A stretch of 64,000 bases of DNA from Notolepis coatsorum (taxonomy: Eukaryota; Chordata; Actinopteri; Aulopiformes; Paralepididae): positions 78,472,412 through 78,536,411 of the forward strand of contig OZ020586.1 of the NCBI GenBank assembly GCA_963971535.1. Reading direction: 5' to 3'. Shown in pieces: positions 1-11,639 of this stretch. A model generated the notes under the pieces. It saw nothing but the letters and a program-made list of their open reading frames with translations, did not search any database and was not told the origin of the DNA. The position numbers were made by a program, and so were the translations under genes. Numbering within the stretch: position 1 is the first letter of the stretch; each line of letters begins with the position of its first letter.

Positions 1-260
1 CTGCACAGCAGAGACAGGAAATGGCGGGGGTAGTGTGAACCACCCACACGTTACACCTCGCCAATGAGAGTCCGCGCTGGCAGGTGAAAAGATGTGACAG
101 GCTGCCTCCACATGTATCGGAGGGGACATGTGATGGAAGGCTTCTATCCTCTCTACAACCGGCCAGTGGGGGGCATATGCGAGCAACGTTCAAGACAGGG
201 GAGGGGAGAATTGGCACAGTGAAATTGGGATGGGAGAAAAATGGAAAAAGTGGACCAAAA
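1..260 (+). mobile_element. tRNA-derived SINE fragment (family B), truncated by the window edge
   Basis: It matches, in opposite orientation, three other copies in the window (20446-20914, 28053-29167, 58530-59004). Shared landmarks are the ATGTGATGGAAGG, CAGGTGAAAAGATG and ATTGGGATGGGAGAAAA segments. The tRNA-like head would lie to the left of position 1. The 3' end fades into A/T-rich sequence near 260. Confidence 0.7.
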
Positions 261-534
261 AAATATATATATGCACACCCAAACCACTAGAGGTTGCCAA
301 AGTGGGAAAACCATCCTCAAGAGGGCCCACATGTGGGCCGTTGCATGTTAAGAGGTTGGTGAGAAGACACACTGTTCGTCTTCACGCAACCGGGTTTTTG
401 GAACACTGCAACCGTGTTCTTTTACAACCGGAGTCCAGGGTGAAGTTTTGCGCGCATCCCGGTTGCAGTGGTTGCGTGTGGACATAGTACCAACTAAGCT
501 CATGTGTTGTCAAGTTATTGTTATAAGGAACCCA

Positions 535-645
535 GTCCAAACTACAACAGTCTGCATCCCCTTAACAATTGTTTGTATTGAGCCGTATTGTATTGTACCC
601 ATTCTGCAATCTGTTAAATAACATTTTCATCCATTTATTCTACCA
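535..645 (+). mobile_element. 3' tail of CAAT/CATT-tailed LINE (family 1)
   Basis: It contains the family landmarks CATCCCCTTAACAATTG, a pyrimidine stretch and CCCATTCTGCAATCTGTTAA shared with copies at 13771-15080, 21408-21545 and 47640-49330. It is strongly 5' truncated and its tail is degenerate (CATT). Confidence 0.75.
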
Positions 646-1170
646 GCGTTAACGTTACTACGTTAATGTACGCTAGCCTCAATGCTAACTATATAAATGG
701 AAAATGCCAATCACATTAGCATGTAGCTAACAACATCAGAGATCTTTTTGTGAGACTAAACTCTCCGCTCTTGGTGGTAAATTGTGTTGATGTTGGTTTT
801 GTTTCATCAACAAATGAGGCAGAACACGCAGTGAATGTATCCTTTTTTGTTTATTGCACTTTTATTGCACTTTGTTTCTTGCTGCAAATAAACGCGAGGT
901 AATTTAAAGATGGTGGGTTTCTGTTTTTGAGCAGGACGTGTAGTGATGGTTCAACCCTTCTGATTGGTTGAAAATGGCCTTCATGTTTGAACTACATGGC
1001 CACCTACTGCTTTGGCATTGTACTACATGTATATACATCACTCGGTGCAGAGTTTAAAAGTCGTGTGGACAGTTTATTTTTTTTATAATAGAAATAACGG
1101 TGTCAAAAATACCTGTGATTGTGTGGACTGGGCCTCAGTTTGTTGTGTTGTCATTTTGTTTATCCGTCAG
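646..1170. other. Intron of the PDIA3-like gene, no recognised repeat
   Basis: This is unremarkable intronic sequence with the fish-typical CTAACGTTAG-like words near 645-670 and an AATAAA-like word near 887. No gene is visible before the exon at 1171. Confidence 0.4.
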
Positions 1171-2771
1171 CTGTATGATGACCCCAACATCATCATCACC
1201 AAGATGGACGCTTCAGCCAATGATGTCCCCCTGGGCTACGATGTACAAGGGTGAGGGTGTGTGTGTGGTCCCTTTATTTAGAAAAAGGCAGTTTGATGGT
1301 GATTTCAGTTTTACCATGGTACAGGCCATAACTATGTTTGACAGTGTTTTCTGCTATATTTAATTCATTACTTTTTTATGGTTAACTCCTCTTGGAGGCA
1401 TAACTTTGACTGTACATGTTGTTATTCCTCACCGACCGGCTTTTTGTACATTCTTCCCCTGGAGAGGGAGAGCTTCTCTATACGTCCCTAAAATCTGACT
1501 TGTATGTGTGACGTCACTAATAGGTTGAACATATCATGGTCCAGTGTGGTAACTTGACACCTTTATCTTCAGGTGGCGGGGGAAGGGATGACCGGAAGGA
1601 GGGGGGAGGAGAGGGTGAGGGGCACAGGCAGGAGGGGGGAGGAGAGGGTGAGGGGCACAGGCAGGAGGGGGGGAGGAGAGGGTGAGGGGTACAGGCAGGA
1701 GGGGGGAGGAGAGGGTGAAGGGCACAGGCAGGAGAGGGGGAGGAGAGGGTGAAGGGTACAGGCAGGAGGGGGAGGAGAGGGTGAAGGGCACAGGCAGGAG
1801 GGGGGAGGAGAGGGTGAGGGGCACAGGCAGGAGGGGGGAGGAGAGGGTGAAGGGCACAGGCAGGAGGGGGGAGGAGAGGGTGAGGGGCACAGGCAGGAGG
1901 GGAGAGGGTGAGGGCACAGGCAGGAGAGGGGAGGAGAGGGTGAGGGCACAGGCAGGAGAGTGGGAGGTGAGGGTGAGGGGCACAGGCAGGAAGGGGGAGG
2001 AGAGGGTGAAGGGCACAGGCAGGAGGGGGGAGGAGAGGGTGAGGGGCACAGGCAGGAGGGGGGAGGAGAGGGTGAAGGGCACAGGCAGGAGGGGGGAGGA
2101 GAGGGTGAGGGGCACAGGCAGGAGGGGGGAGGAGAGGGTGAGGGCACAGGCAGGAGGGGGGAGGAGAGGGTGAGGGGCACAGGCAGGAGGGGGGGAGGTG
2201 TTGGGGTTCAGGACAGGGGGAGGTAGGTGTTAACAAAAGCCCTTGAAAGGAATATTTCAGATTCCTTTATTGTCACTTATTTCAGTACTTTACAGCAAGA
2301 AGAGTGAAAATCTATTTATTGTGGTCCCTCGAGTATAGCAGCTTCCAATAATAAAAATACAATAATTTTTGCATAGAATAAAATAAGATGACTAAAATAA
2401 AGATTACTATATACAGTTCTAAAAAGTGTGCATTGCAGATCAGGATGTAGATATTATACTATATGAAATTTGAATAACAAAATGGCTACGTACAGTTCCA
2501 AAGAAGTATGTTGTGTAGAATGCAATGTGCAATACAGTTTTTTATCGTCTGCAACAGTGTTTCTCAAGTGTAGTCCGGGGGGGGGGGGGATTAGGGGGGC
2601 GTCAATGGGCTCTGTTGACGAGGCTGATGGCTTGGGGGGGAAACTGTTCTTCAGCCGGTTGGTGTGGCTGCGGTAGCGCTTTCCAGACAGCATCAGCTGG
2701 AACAGTCCATGGTTGGGGTGGTTAAGGTCCTTGATAATTTTCCGGGCTTTTTTAATGCACCGGCTCTCGTG

Positions 2772-2809
<38 letters not shown>

Positions 2810-5800
2810 GTGCTTGTTTGCTATTTGCATTTTCATAGATGATTCTCAATGAGGGCAACGATGTAGAGATGCTGCTGAGCCATTTTAGTATGTACTTTAT
2901 TGAAAGATTTTGTGGAAAAATTTTATACAAATTTTGACGACACCCAAATATACATCGGCACACAATCCCCTCACAACCCACCCCTCAGTCACATTGAGTC
3001 CTGCATTTACGAACTTCAAACCTGGATTACTCATAACCTCCTCAAATTAAACGGCGACAAGACAGAACTCTTCATCGGCACCAAAACCACCCTCAGTAGA
3101 TCCGGACCCATCACACTCACCATCAATGATTCTACCATCACCCCTCCCCCCTAGTCCCCCCTCGGTGTCATCCTCGACCCCACCCTCTCATTTGACCCCC
3201 ATGTCCGCTCCATTGTCAAAACCTCATACTTCCACCTCCGCAACATCGCCAAAATTCGACACTGCCTCTCCCCCCCTGCCGCTGAATCCCTCATACATGC
3301 CTTCATCTCCTCCCACCTCGACTATTGCAACTCCCTCCTCACTGGCATCACCTAGCTCCCTCCATAAACTGCAAATGGTCCAAAACTGCAGATGGCCGCC
3401 CGCCTCCTCACAAACACCCGGTCCCGTGAACACATCACTCCTGTCCTCCACTCTCTCCACTGGCTCCCGATCAAGGAACGCATCAACTTCAAAACACTAC
3501 TCCTCACATTCAAAGCCCTCCATAGCCTCCCCTTTCCCCGTTCCTTTTGTTTCTTTGTTTTTCTCTGCCTAATGTCAGTGACTTCGGGTTCCTGAGAAGC
3601 GCTATACAAATAAAATGAATTATTATTATTATACAAATTGTTATTCAATATTATCTCTGTTTATCTCTCTTTCTCGCTCTCTCTCTTTCTCTCTGTCTTT
3701 ATTTCAGGTATCCTACCATCTACTTGGCTCCTGCAGACCAGAAGGACCAGCCTAAACGCTATGAGGTGGTAACACACACACACACACACAATGATTTATT
3801 ACGGGTTCAATCCGGGCAGCTGTACCTCAGTCGTACCTCAGTCGTCCCTGCGAACACAATTGACAGTGTCCATGGGTGGGAAGCTGTGAGGGTATAAGTC
3901 GTGGTCGTCACAACAGCAACTTGGTAGTCTATACCCTCCCCATACCCACAGAGACCTGTGGTAGTCTACACCCTCCCCAGACCCACAGAGGAGACATGTG
4001 GTAGTCTATACCCTCCCCAGACCCACAGAGGAGACATGTGGTAGTCTACACCCTCCCCAGACCCACAGAGGAGACATGTGGTAGTCTACACCCTCCCCAG
4101 ACCCACAGAGGAGACATGTGGTAGTCTACACCCTCCCCAGACCCACAGAGGAGACATGTGGTAGTCTACACCCTCCCCAGACCCACAGAGGAGACATGTG
4201 GTAGTCTACACCCTCCCCAGACCCACAGAGGAGACATGTGGTAGTCTTGAAGAGATGGGAGGAAAAGGCCAAATAAAAATAAATAATTTACTGATTGATT
4301 TATGTCCACATACATTTCAATCAGTCAAGGGACATAAACATCATAAATGCAGTCAGACCGTTCAATTACACATCAATTACCACACAGTTGACAATCAGCT
4401 TTCTGGGGACATAGCTCTTCTCCAGGGCAGTTTTGGGAACAGAGTCTTATCCAGGGCAGCTCCCAGGTTCTGGAACTCTCTCCCCCAAGACATTACAGAC
4501 TCGAGTCTTTCTCAGTTTTCCAATCTCGCCTCAAGACCCATCTCTTCTCCACTACCTTGCCTTCTCTTAGCCTCCATCCATCTCTTCTCCACTACCTTCT
4601 CTTAGCCTCCATCCATCTCTTCTCCACTACCTTCTCTTAGCCTCCATCCATCTCTTCTCCACTACCTTCTCTTAGCCTCCATCCATCTCTTCTCCACTAC
4701 CTTCTCTTAGCCTCCATCCATCTCTTCTCCACTACCTTCTCTTAGCCTCCATCCATCTCTTCTCCACTACCTTCTCTTAGCCTCCATCCATCTCTTCTCC
4801 ACTACCTTCTCTTAGCCTCCATCAATCTCTTCTCCACTGCCTTCTCTTAGCCTCCATCCATCTCTTCTCCACTACCTTCTCTTAGCCTCCATCCATCTCT
4901 TCTCCACTACCTTCTCTTAGCCTCCATCCATCTCTTCTCCACTGCCTTCTCTCAGCCCCCCATCCACCCTGGTGTGGTGGTGTTACTCTTGTCTGATGTT
5001 TGTTGCACCATCATCGCCACTTAGTGTAAAGCAGATTTTAGTTCTAATAAATCTAATTTATTATTATTCCTAGGGTGACAGTGGCTCAGGAGATAGAGTG
5101 GTCGTCTGGTAATCTGAAGGTTCCTGGTTCGATTCCAGCTCCTCCCAGCAGCATGTCAAAGTGTCCTTGAGCAAGATGCTTAACCCCTAACTGCTCCCAA
5201 TGAGCAGGTTGGCACCTTGCATAGTCTATGCGTGAATGAATGTGAGGCATACATTGTATAACAGCACTATATTAATGCAGTTTATTTATTATTATTATTA
5301 CATTTACATGTAGTCATTTAGCTTACACTTTTTTTTTTATATATTTTATTTTACATTTTACAGAACATTGTACAAACATGACAAACAGTATACCAACATG
5401 ACATACAAACACACTCAGACAGTGAAAGTAAAAAAAATACATTAAAGGAAAAAAATAATAATAATAACACATTTTTTACATTTGCTATTACAACACGGTT
5501 ACCAGCCATACATGACTGAGAAATATTGTGTTTGGGGTCCCTCATAGGGGGACTGTGAGATCAGATGGGCGAATCAGCTGCCGCCTCTAGCCTCATCGAG
5601 ATAGGCTAAGAACGGGTCCCAGATTTTTGAAAACCTTTTAAGTGAATCGGTTCTCAGGAACCTTAGTCTCTCCATTCGTATGACCGAGGTCATGTCCGCC
5701 ATCCACAGTTGGAAAGAAGGTGCTGAGGAGGACTTCCACTCCATCAGTATTTGTTTTTTTAGCAACCGTTGTCCCCAGTGTCAAAGATTGTTGTACAGCT

Positions 5801-6879
5801 GTAGGAAAGCTCAGAGAGGACTCAGAGCAGCCGAAGATGGCGAGCTCTGCCCCCGGCTGTAGAGTTATCTTGTAGGCCTTAGAGTAGCTTACACTTTTAT
5901 CCAAAGAAACTACAGACTGGTTCTGTCCAACATTTTCTTTTAACGGTCCCATGCATTATAAATGGCCTTTTCCAGTGTTTAGCATTGTTTCCTAGCAATG
6001 CGGGATTATATCAATGTGGTCTGTGTCGTTAATTATCATATTGACTTATCAGTCTAGTCTCGATTTCACGAGATCTTCCCTCACTCAACTAAGCTGTTCT
6101 GATTTGACTCGCAATGTGATGTAGCAAGGAGCTGATTGAGCTGATTGTGATCTGATTGGCTCTGTGGTTGTAGTCACCGCCCACAATTCGCTCAACAACA
6201 GAGCAGTGGATGCGCGGGTGCCGAGAGGGATACGGAGCAACGGGAGCATTTACACACAAACCCAACTGTGTGCGTGTGTGTTTTCGGGACGCATCTCTCC
6301 TCTCTCTCCTCTCTCTCAGTCACTCGTCTCGGAGCCATTTACACACAAACCCAACTGTGTGTGTTTTCGGGACACATCTCTCGTCTCTCTCTCTCTGTCT
6401 CCGTCTCTCTCGCTCTCTCCCTCCCTCTCTCTCGCTCGCTCGTTCTCTCTTGCTCTCTCTCGTATGTATCACACTGTGTGGGTGACTGTCACTCAAAGCG
6501 CTTATGGGCGGAGCCCAGCCAAATCCGCCTGAAATCTTGAGGTCGAAAATTATGCTTTTGAGTACTTGATTAAAAATATAAAACAATGAATAACAAAAAA
6601 AAAACTTTACAGATGTGTTCCATAGAATCACAGGAATTGTGTAAAGTTGCCCAAATAGTGAAAGGAATAGCAATGCATGTCCCCTTTAAATTATTATTAT
6701 TATTACTGAATGGATTATTATGTAAAAAGCGGTAGTCGATTTTTGACTAACTATACTAAATACCTAGCGATGTTCCTGTGTGCTTCCAGGGCAGTCGCGA
6801 GCTGAAGGACTTTCTGAAGTTCCTGAAGAGAGAGGCGACCCGCGGCCTGGCAAATGCCAGCATCAAGCAGGAGCTGTAA
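1171..6879 (+). CDS. ERp57/PDIA3-like protein disulfide isomerase, C-terminal exons (partial)
   Basis: These are the last three coding exons of an ER thiol-disulfide oxidoreductase of the PDIA3 (ERp57) family; the 5' part lies outside the window. Exons are 1171-1250, 3708-3765 and 6790-6879, with GT/AG junctions and a continuous frame (phases 2, 0, stop). The joined protein reads DDPNIIITKMDASANDVP, then YPTIYLAPADQ, then GSRELKDFLKFLKREAT, which is the second half of the a' thioredoxin domain after the CGHC active site. The Pro of YPTIY fits the conserved cis-proline of the fold. The protein ends in KQEL, which resembles a KDEL-type retrieval signal rather than the basic tail plus QEDL that I recall for mammalian PDIA3, so it may be a PDIA3-like paralogue. 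Its introns hold two large minisatellites, L2 and L1 LINE pieces and a SINE. Confidence 0.88.
1576..2195. repeat. 33-bp purine-rich minisatellite
   Basis: About 18 head-to-tail copies share a 33-bp unit built of GAGGAGAGGGTGA, GGGGCACAGGCAGG and a G run. One strand is almost pure purine. All long open frames over it are repeat artefacts. It lies in the intron between the exons ending 1250 and starting 3708. Confidence 0.95.
2250..2780 (-). mobile_element. LINE 3' fragment (L2/Rex-like), minus strand
   Basis: The segment begins ATTCCTTTATTGTCAC, the reverse of the common fish LINE tail seen at 53640-53690 (TGACAATAAAG). It continues with the antisense of a LINE 3' region (GAAACTGTTCTTCAGCC, CAGCTGGAACAGTCC). 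It is followed by a (TA)n run at 2774-2806. Confidence 0.55.
2900..3640 (+). mobile_element. L2-type LINE, reverse-transcriptase C-terminal fragment
   Basis: The translation reads DDTQIYI, then LLKLNGDKTELFIG, then (in another frame) LGVILDPTLSFDPHVRSIVKTSYFHLRNIAKIRHCLS and AARLLTNTRSREHITPVLHSLHWLPIKERINFKTLLLTFKALH. This is the thumb/C-terminal part of fish L2 (Maui-like) RT. At least two frameshifts are present. The 3' end GCGCTATACAAATAAAATG with an (ATT)n tail is typical of L2. The element is 5' truncated. Confidence 0.85.
3925..4250. repeat. 40-bp minisatellite
   Basis: About eight near-identical 40-bp units contain GTAGTCTACACCCTCCCCAG and ACCCACAGAGGAGACATGTG. The array lies in the last intron of the PDIA3-like gene. 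Confidence 0.93.
4400..5065 (+). mobile_element. L2-like LINE 3' end with internal minisatellite
   Basis: The translation SRAAPRFWNSLPQDITDSSLSQFSN is the RT C-terminal tail typical of L2 elements. The 3' tail (GTTCTAATAAATCTAATTTATTATTATT) closes the copy. Between them a piece of the element has expanded into a tandem array (4530-4975). Confidence 0.8.
4530..4975. repeat. 35-bp minisatellite within a LINE 3' end
   Basis: About 12 copies of a 35-bp unit are made of CTTAGCCTCCATCCATCTCT plus TCTCCACTACCTTCT. The unit starts in the LINE's own sequence, so the array grew inside the inserted element. Confidence 0.92.
5070..5290 (+). mobile_element. tRNA-derived SINE (family A)
   Basis: An A-box-like CAGTGGCTCAGGAGATAGAG and a B-box GGTTCGATTCC are spaced as in a tRNA head. 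They are followed by the fish SINE body (GTGTCCTTGAGCAAGATGCT, TGAATGTGAGGC) and an ATTATT-rich tail. A minus-strand copy of the same family lies at 40205-41775. Confidence 0.8.
5330..5885 (-). mobile_element. 5'-truncated L1/Tx1-type LINE, minus strand
   Basis: Minus-strand translation LMEWKSSSAPSFQLWMADMTSVIRMERLRF...FSKIWDPFLAYL is the extreme C-terminus of a fish L1-clade ORF2. The copy is flanked by a direct repeat AGCTTACACTTTT (about 5320 and 5887), and the T-run on the left is its poly(A) tail. It inserted into an older fish repeat. Confidence 0.8.
6125..6689 (-). mobile_element. TTAA-ended non-autonomous DNA element, minus orientation
   Basis: The right end reads CATGTCCCCTTTAA (TTAA at 6686-6689). 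The inner 200 bases (GGCGGAGCCCAGCC, GATGTGTTCCATAGA, GCCCAAATAGTGAAAG) match the reverse complement of 61738-61930. CT-rich simple sequence fills 6290-6465. A piggyBac-like origin is inferred from the TTAA. Confidence 0.55.
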
Positions 6880-7144
6880 ACCGTGTGGGACCAGCACTGC
6901 GGTCAGAACTCTGTATGGACCAAGTGAACTGGCACGCTGGTGTTTTAGAACACTGGTCCAATGTCTGGTCGTTAGCTGTTTAACTCTACAAACCTTGCAG
7001 CTCGTCATTTCTAGACCTCGGTTGTGAACTGGAAGAACTGGAAGATTTGTGCACTGGTACATTGTTGAAGGACAGACATGTCCCAGGCCTGACTCAAGGA
7101 ATCAATACAGAGATGGAAAATCAGGCAAGGTGAAAGGATTATGC

Positions 7145-7590
7145 AGGACTAATATTACCACACAAATCACTCTTCCATTGACTAATATTACCACACACTA
7201 ATCACTCTTCCATTGACTAATATTACCACACACACCAACCACTCTTCCATTGACTAATATTACCACACACCAATCACTCCCCCATTGACTAATATTGCCA
7301 TACATTAATCACTCTTCCATTGACTAATATTACCATACACTAATCCCTCTTCCATTGACTAATATTACCACACCAATCACTCTTTCATTGCCAATATTAC
7401 CATACACTAATCCCTCTTCCATTGACTAATATTACCATACACTAATCCCTCTTCCATTGACTAATATTACCACACCAATCACTCTTTCATTGCCAATATT
7501 ACCACACCAATCTCTCCCCCATTGACTAATATTACCACACCAACCACTCTTCCATTGACTAATATTACCATACATCAATTACTCTCACGT
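7145..7590. repeat. 35-bp minisatellite in the 3' UTR
   Basis: About 13 copies of a unit containing CATTGACTAATATTACCACA and CACTCTTC show unit-to-unit variation. It is probably transcribed as part of the PDIA3-like 3' UTR. Confidence 0.92.
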
Positions 7591-8036
7591 TTATTCTTGT
7601 TCCTATGACGACAGCCGTCCTCTCCCAGTTTTCTCTCCCATGGGGAAGGTGGCTCTGGACCGGTGATCTTTGGGACATTTGAGTCAGCTGTTGGAACTAC
7701 AACAGCATAGATTCATTGTTTTACAGTAGAGTTATCTGATGAGACTCTTGAGACTCTTGAGTACTAAATTACTAATGCTAATTCGTCATTTTAACTAATG
7801 TTAACTATAATACTAAAGTACTAATGCCATTATTACACATCAGCGCTGTCTGTTGAAACAAATAATTGGATAAAACAAGAACTTAAGCAGAAGAACGGAT
7901 CAAGCACTCAAATGAAACCCTTGCACTGAAGAACCATGTAAGTCTGTTTTTAGTTTTTTTTGCAAATCACTTGGGAGTGTGAATGTGATATATCACTATG
8001 AATGAACACAACACTATAACTTACCATCTTTAGATA

Positions 8037-8042
8037 ATAAAG
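8037..8042 (+). terminator. Polyadenylation signal AATAAA (PDIA3-like gene)
   Basis: This is a canonical hexamer about 1.16 kb after the stop codon, followed within 30 bases by a T/G-rich stretch. An earlier weak site cannot be excluded. Confidence 0.5.
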
Positions 8043-8060
8043 TTTGAAAACATTGTTCCT

Positions 8061-8967
8061 CTGAAAACGTCAAACAGACTTCTATGGTTCTTTGTCTGAG
8101 GTACTCCAATAGAAACACACCCAACCCTCATGCAGTTTTGTAATAAAAGAGCAATACAAGTAAAATATTCAAACGGCTTTTAGAAAGCATTGCTTTTCTC
8201 CCCAAAATATTTTTGATGAATGAATTTATCATACAAAAATATGATGTTTTTTACATGTTGCGTATCCCCTCCCTACTCCCATTTGCTTACCTGAAATGCA
8301 CATGATTGGATAAATGACATGCTGGTGCTCTTGTGCAACATCTAGTGGCTGAATGTTATCTATACTTAGAACCTTTCAAATGTATTGTAATGTAAAATAT
8401 GTACGGCATCACTGGCATCGATCTCATCTTGCGTCCTAAAAAGTGAAATCTTTAGGAGAATCGAAGGTTTCTGCGCGACACCCAACAATATTGTTGTTTT
8501 AATCTAGTGAAATTCGCATTTATTTTACATTTATCAATGCACTAACCGAGGCAGTAGGTGTACTTGTGTTTGTTTACCTTCGGTTCCATCAATTCAGGAA
8601 ATGTGTTTGATTCTAAATACAAACAATGAGAAAGCTCTGTGGCGTCCCGGGCTTAAGTCACACCAATGAGACCTGTTGCCTGTTTTTGCTCTGCTTCCTC
8701 TGCATTAAAAGTGACAGGATTAGGCGTTAAGGCTTATTAACCCCCTGACTGCCATGGGCCGTCTGTGTAGGAAGTGGGGGTGTACTGTACCAAACTAAGC
8801 TGCTTCACCACCAAGATCCCATCACTTAGGACCTTGGATGTGACAGGTTGTCTATTGTTGGCCAAGCTACCAAAACCTGTCGCCTAAAAAAAACTACTTT
8901 ATGAACCTATTCATTACCTTAACACTGACATTAAAGGGATAGTTCTGTTTTTTTTTTTTGTTACCCC
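8061..8967. other. Intergenic spacer, little recognised
   Basis: No gene is seen. A piece at about 8931 (TTAAAGGGATAGTTCTG) looks like one end of the TTAA-ended family found at 6125 and 61738. Confidence 0.4.
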
Positions 8968-8975
8968 TTACTTAC

Positions 8976-10366
8976 TAGGGATGGGCATGCATAATGTTTT
9001 CCCAGATCGAGTACTCTCATGAATTACTCGAGTAGTAATCCGTTTTTCGAAGGCATCTTAACTCTTTCAGTGTATCGCTTATCTTTGCCGCTAGATTGCC
9101 AGCTTGATAATAGTTTCCGCGTCATTTCACTATGTTTGCGAAACTGTGTGTGTTCTGTATTATAGCTGTGGAGACATGGTGTGGCTCATTTTGACAGACA
9201 TTACTTGTAGTGCAACATGGTAAAAATAGTTAGTTTCTACACGCTGTAGTTTGTAGTTTATTACACGCTAAACATTGCGCATTTCCAAGAGAATCTAGTC
9301 TTTTTCCGTAGATCGCGAGATAAAACGCGTTATATGCAATAAGCCCAAACCGTTCTGGTTGATCCCCTGAAACCCCAAATACTCCCAAATCAAAGGTATA
9401 TAACATGTATATATGTACCTTCACAAAATCATCAAGGGGGGGGAGTCGTTTTAACTAAAAACTGTGATTGTGTTTGCTGAGCATGTTTTTCATCCGGTGA
9501 AACGCATAACTGTGATCGTTAGAAAAACATGTTTCAGATTTGGTCAAATAGACATAGAATATACCTTACCTTAGCCAGAAGGTATTCCAAGAAGAAGAAT
9601 TCCAAGTGATTGCATTGCCATCGCGATTGTCTATACACGTTTCGATGGTAAAATACGCTTAGGCAACGGAATTTCGGGGCGATCAATGTGAATCTATGTT
9701 CAAGCAGGAGGAGGGGCCCCTACCAAGGAAAAGAAAAAGAGGAGGCCGCGTATCAACACCAAGCCATTCCAGTTCAGACACAGACGATACTGCCACCTGG
9801 TGATAGTCGATCGGCATTGCAGTTCTAGTGTATGTGGATGTGCCAAAGTGATGCAGATTGCTCCGGGCAAGTCTGTAGAGCGGGGATCAAAGTAAAAAGA
9901 TCAAACGATCCAAAAACGTAATATTACGTGATTGGCACTGATTGAGTTCAAATGCATGGCAGCAGCAATAACGAGATATTGTGCAGAAACGCACTCAACC
10001 GATGTTATTACGTCTCGCTCAGCGGACATAACGATGCACAGTAATATACCTGTTGTTACCATTTGTAATAATGACCTCCACTGTCTGCAGCAGGTCTCTC
10101 CGCTTATGGACGGCAAGTCCATATCGATAGTCTGCCACTTTTTCACGGTAACGTGTGTACTATCCATGCTCCACAGCTTCCTGCAACAAACTCGCACCTT
10201 GCGCAATTTCAGAGTTTGAGATTTCAAAGGGAGTGTTCTGTTTCATTGTCGCAAACGGGCGCTTTTGGTGGTAACCAAATAAAAAAATATATATAATAAT
10301 TGAGCACCCTCAAAAACCAGTTGAAACTGCAAGTACTCGAGTAATCAATCACTCAGCCCATCTCTA
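8976..10366. mobile_element. hAT-type DNA transposon, non-autonomous
   Basis: Terminal inverted repeats are TAGGGATGGGCA and GCCCATCTCTA, with an 8-bp target duplication TTACTTAC (8968-8975) / TTACTTAT (10367-10374). Inside, around 9715-9800, a short stretch translates as PLPRKRKRGGRVSTPSHSSSDTDDTATW, possibly a transposase N-terminal remnant from another inserted element. No long ORF survives. Confidence 0.8.
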
Positions 10367-10374
10367 TTACTTAT

Positions 10375-11560
10375 CAATGAGGATGTTGATCGGTAGAGTC
10401 CTTCCTCAGCGCAATCCATGCTGTTCCTCGTACTAGTTCCACAAATCAATGGAGCTCCTGTCTGTACAGGCTGACTGAAGCTCATTGAACAGCGTGGATA
10501 GTGCTGAGAAAGGAACTCTACTGATGAAGTCATCATTGTTAAGTGAGAGGTAGACCTGGGGAAAAAGTTTTAAGATAACTTTGTCTTTTTTTTTTTACGA
10601 TAGCAGGTAGCAATTGGTCTGACATTTGACAGGATCAGAGTTAGAGAGTGTACCTAATCTCTACTCGTTTCCATGGTAACTACTACAGTACCCATGTGCC
10701 TCTATTTGAAGACCAGTCGCAAGCGAATGCTGCGGAGCTGAGGACGATGTTACGAAATCAAAATAGTCAAAACGACAGACGGAATAGACTATTGGAGTTA
10801 TAAACCTGACTTTTTAAACTTTTTCATGTTTCGAACATTTTATTCATAGCTACAATTAAAACAAAGATGGTGGCGAATGCCGCGAAAACAAACGAGAATG
10901 ACTCCGGAATGACACAGTAATTGTGTTCCTGTGATTTGGTCGAAGATTATTGATTAGCGTTAACCTTACCGGTCCACTAATGTTAACCATACTGGTCCAC
11001 TATTGTTAACCTTACCAGCCACAGCTAAAATCACTCTGGGCTGTGGGATTTGGACGCAGGAAATGGATTATCTCCTGACCTATGAGCCATCTTGGCTCCA
11101 CAAGGCCTGCCTGGCCACTCCTGTGTAGGATGGCTTGAATGGGACTAAATCTTTTCCATATCTTGTTATGTGACTCACATCCATCGTTATTTTGTATCTC
11201 ATTTATTGTATGTGCTGTATATATGAATGGTAATTGCAAAGGACATTTTTGTACATTTGTGAGAAGTTAATGGATGGGTATTGGCAAAGATTGTTTCTGT
11301 CTTCCTCTGACGGGGCCTTATTTATTTGTGTTTTTATGTGATATTTGGTGCATTTGTTTTCTTTGCTAACACAATGGGGGGTTTAGTCCTAGCCACCTTG
11401 TCTTGCTGAAGAGGAGGACACAATGTGTTTGCCATTTTAATCTATGGTGATGCTGAAAATATTTATTAAAGATTCTGTGACAGACTTTGACTGAGGAGTC
11501 CCTTGCCTTTTTATCTTTTTGGGGAGGGATCGGTGATGATGACATAAAACCTGATTATCT
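10375..11560. other. Intergenic spacer, no gene recognised
   Basis: Mostly unique-looking sequence. An ATTAAA-like polyadenylation word near 11464 follows a T/G-rich stretch and could be the end of an old retrocopy, but no coding sequence supports this. Confidence 0.35.
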
Positions 11561-11639
11561 GTGGGTATTATCATATTAGTCTAACATAACAGGAATTTGA
11601 AAATTGTCACCCTCTGGGTTTATTGATTTGATTTTCAAA

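Larger units (their letters stand above)
6880..8060 (+). other. 3' UTR of the PDIA3-like gene
   Basis: The segment runs from the TAA at 6877-6879 to the first good polyadenylation signal, AATAAA at 8037-8042. It has no coding potential and contains a 35-bp minisatellite at about 7145-7590. The transcript end is inferred from the signal only. Confidence 0.5.

Noticed and set aside
1517-2236. Long Pro/Leu/Cys-rich and Gly/Arg/Glu-rich open frames on both strands
   Set aside because: They are translations of the 33-bp minisatellite, which has no stop in several frames. No start context or homology supports a gene.
5638-5952. 104-residue minus-strand frame
   Set aside because: It is another frame across the L1 fragment and its flank, with no recognisable domain.
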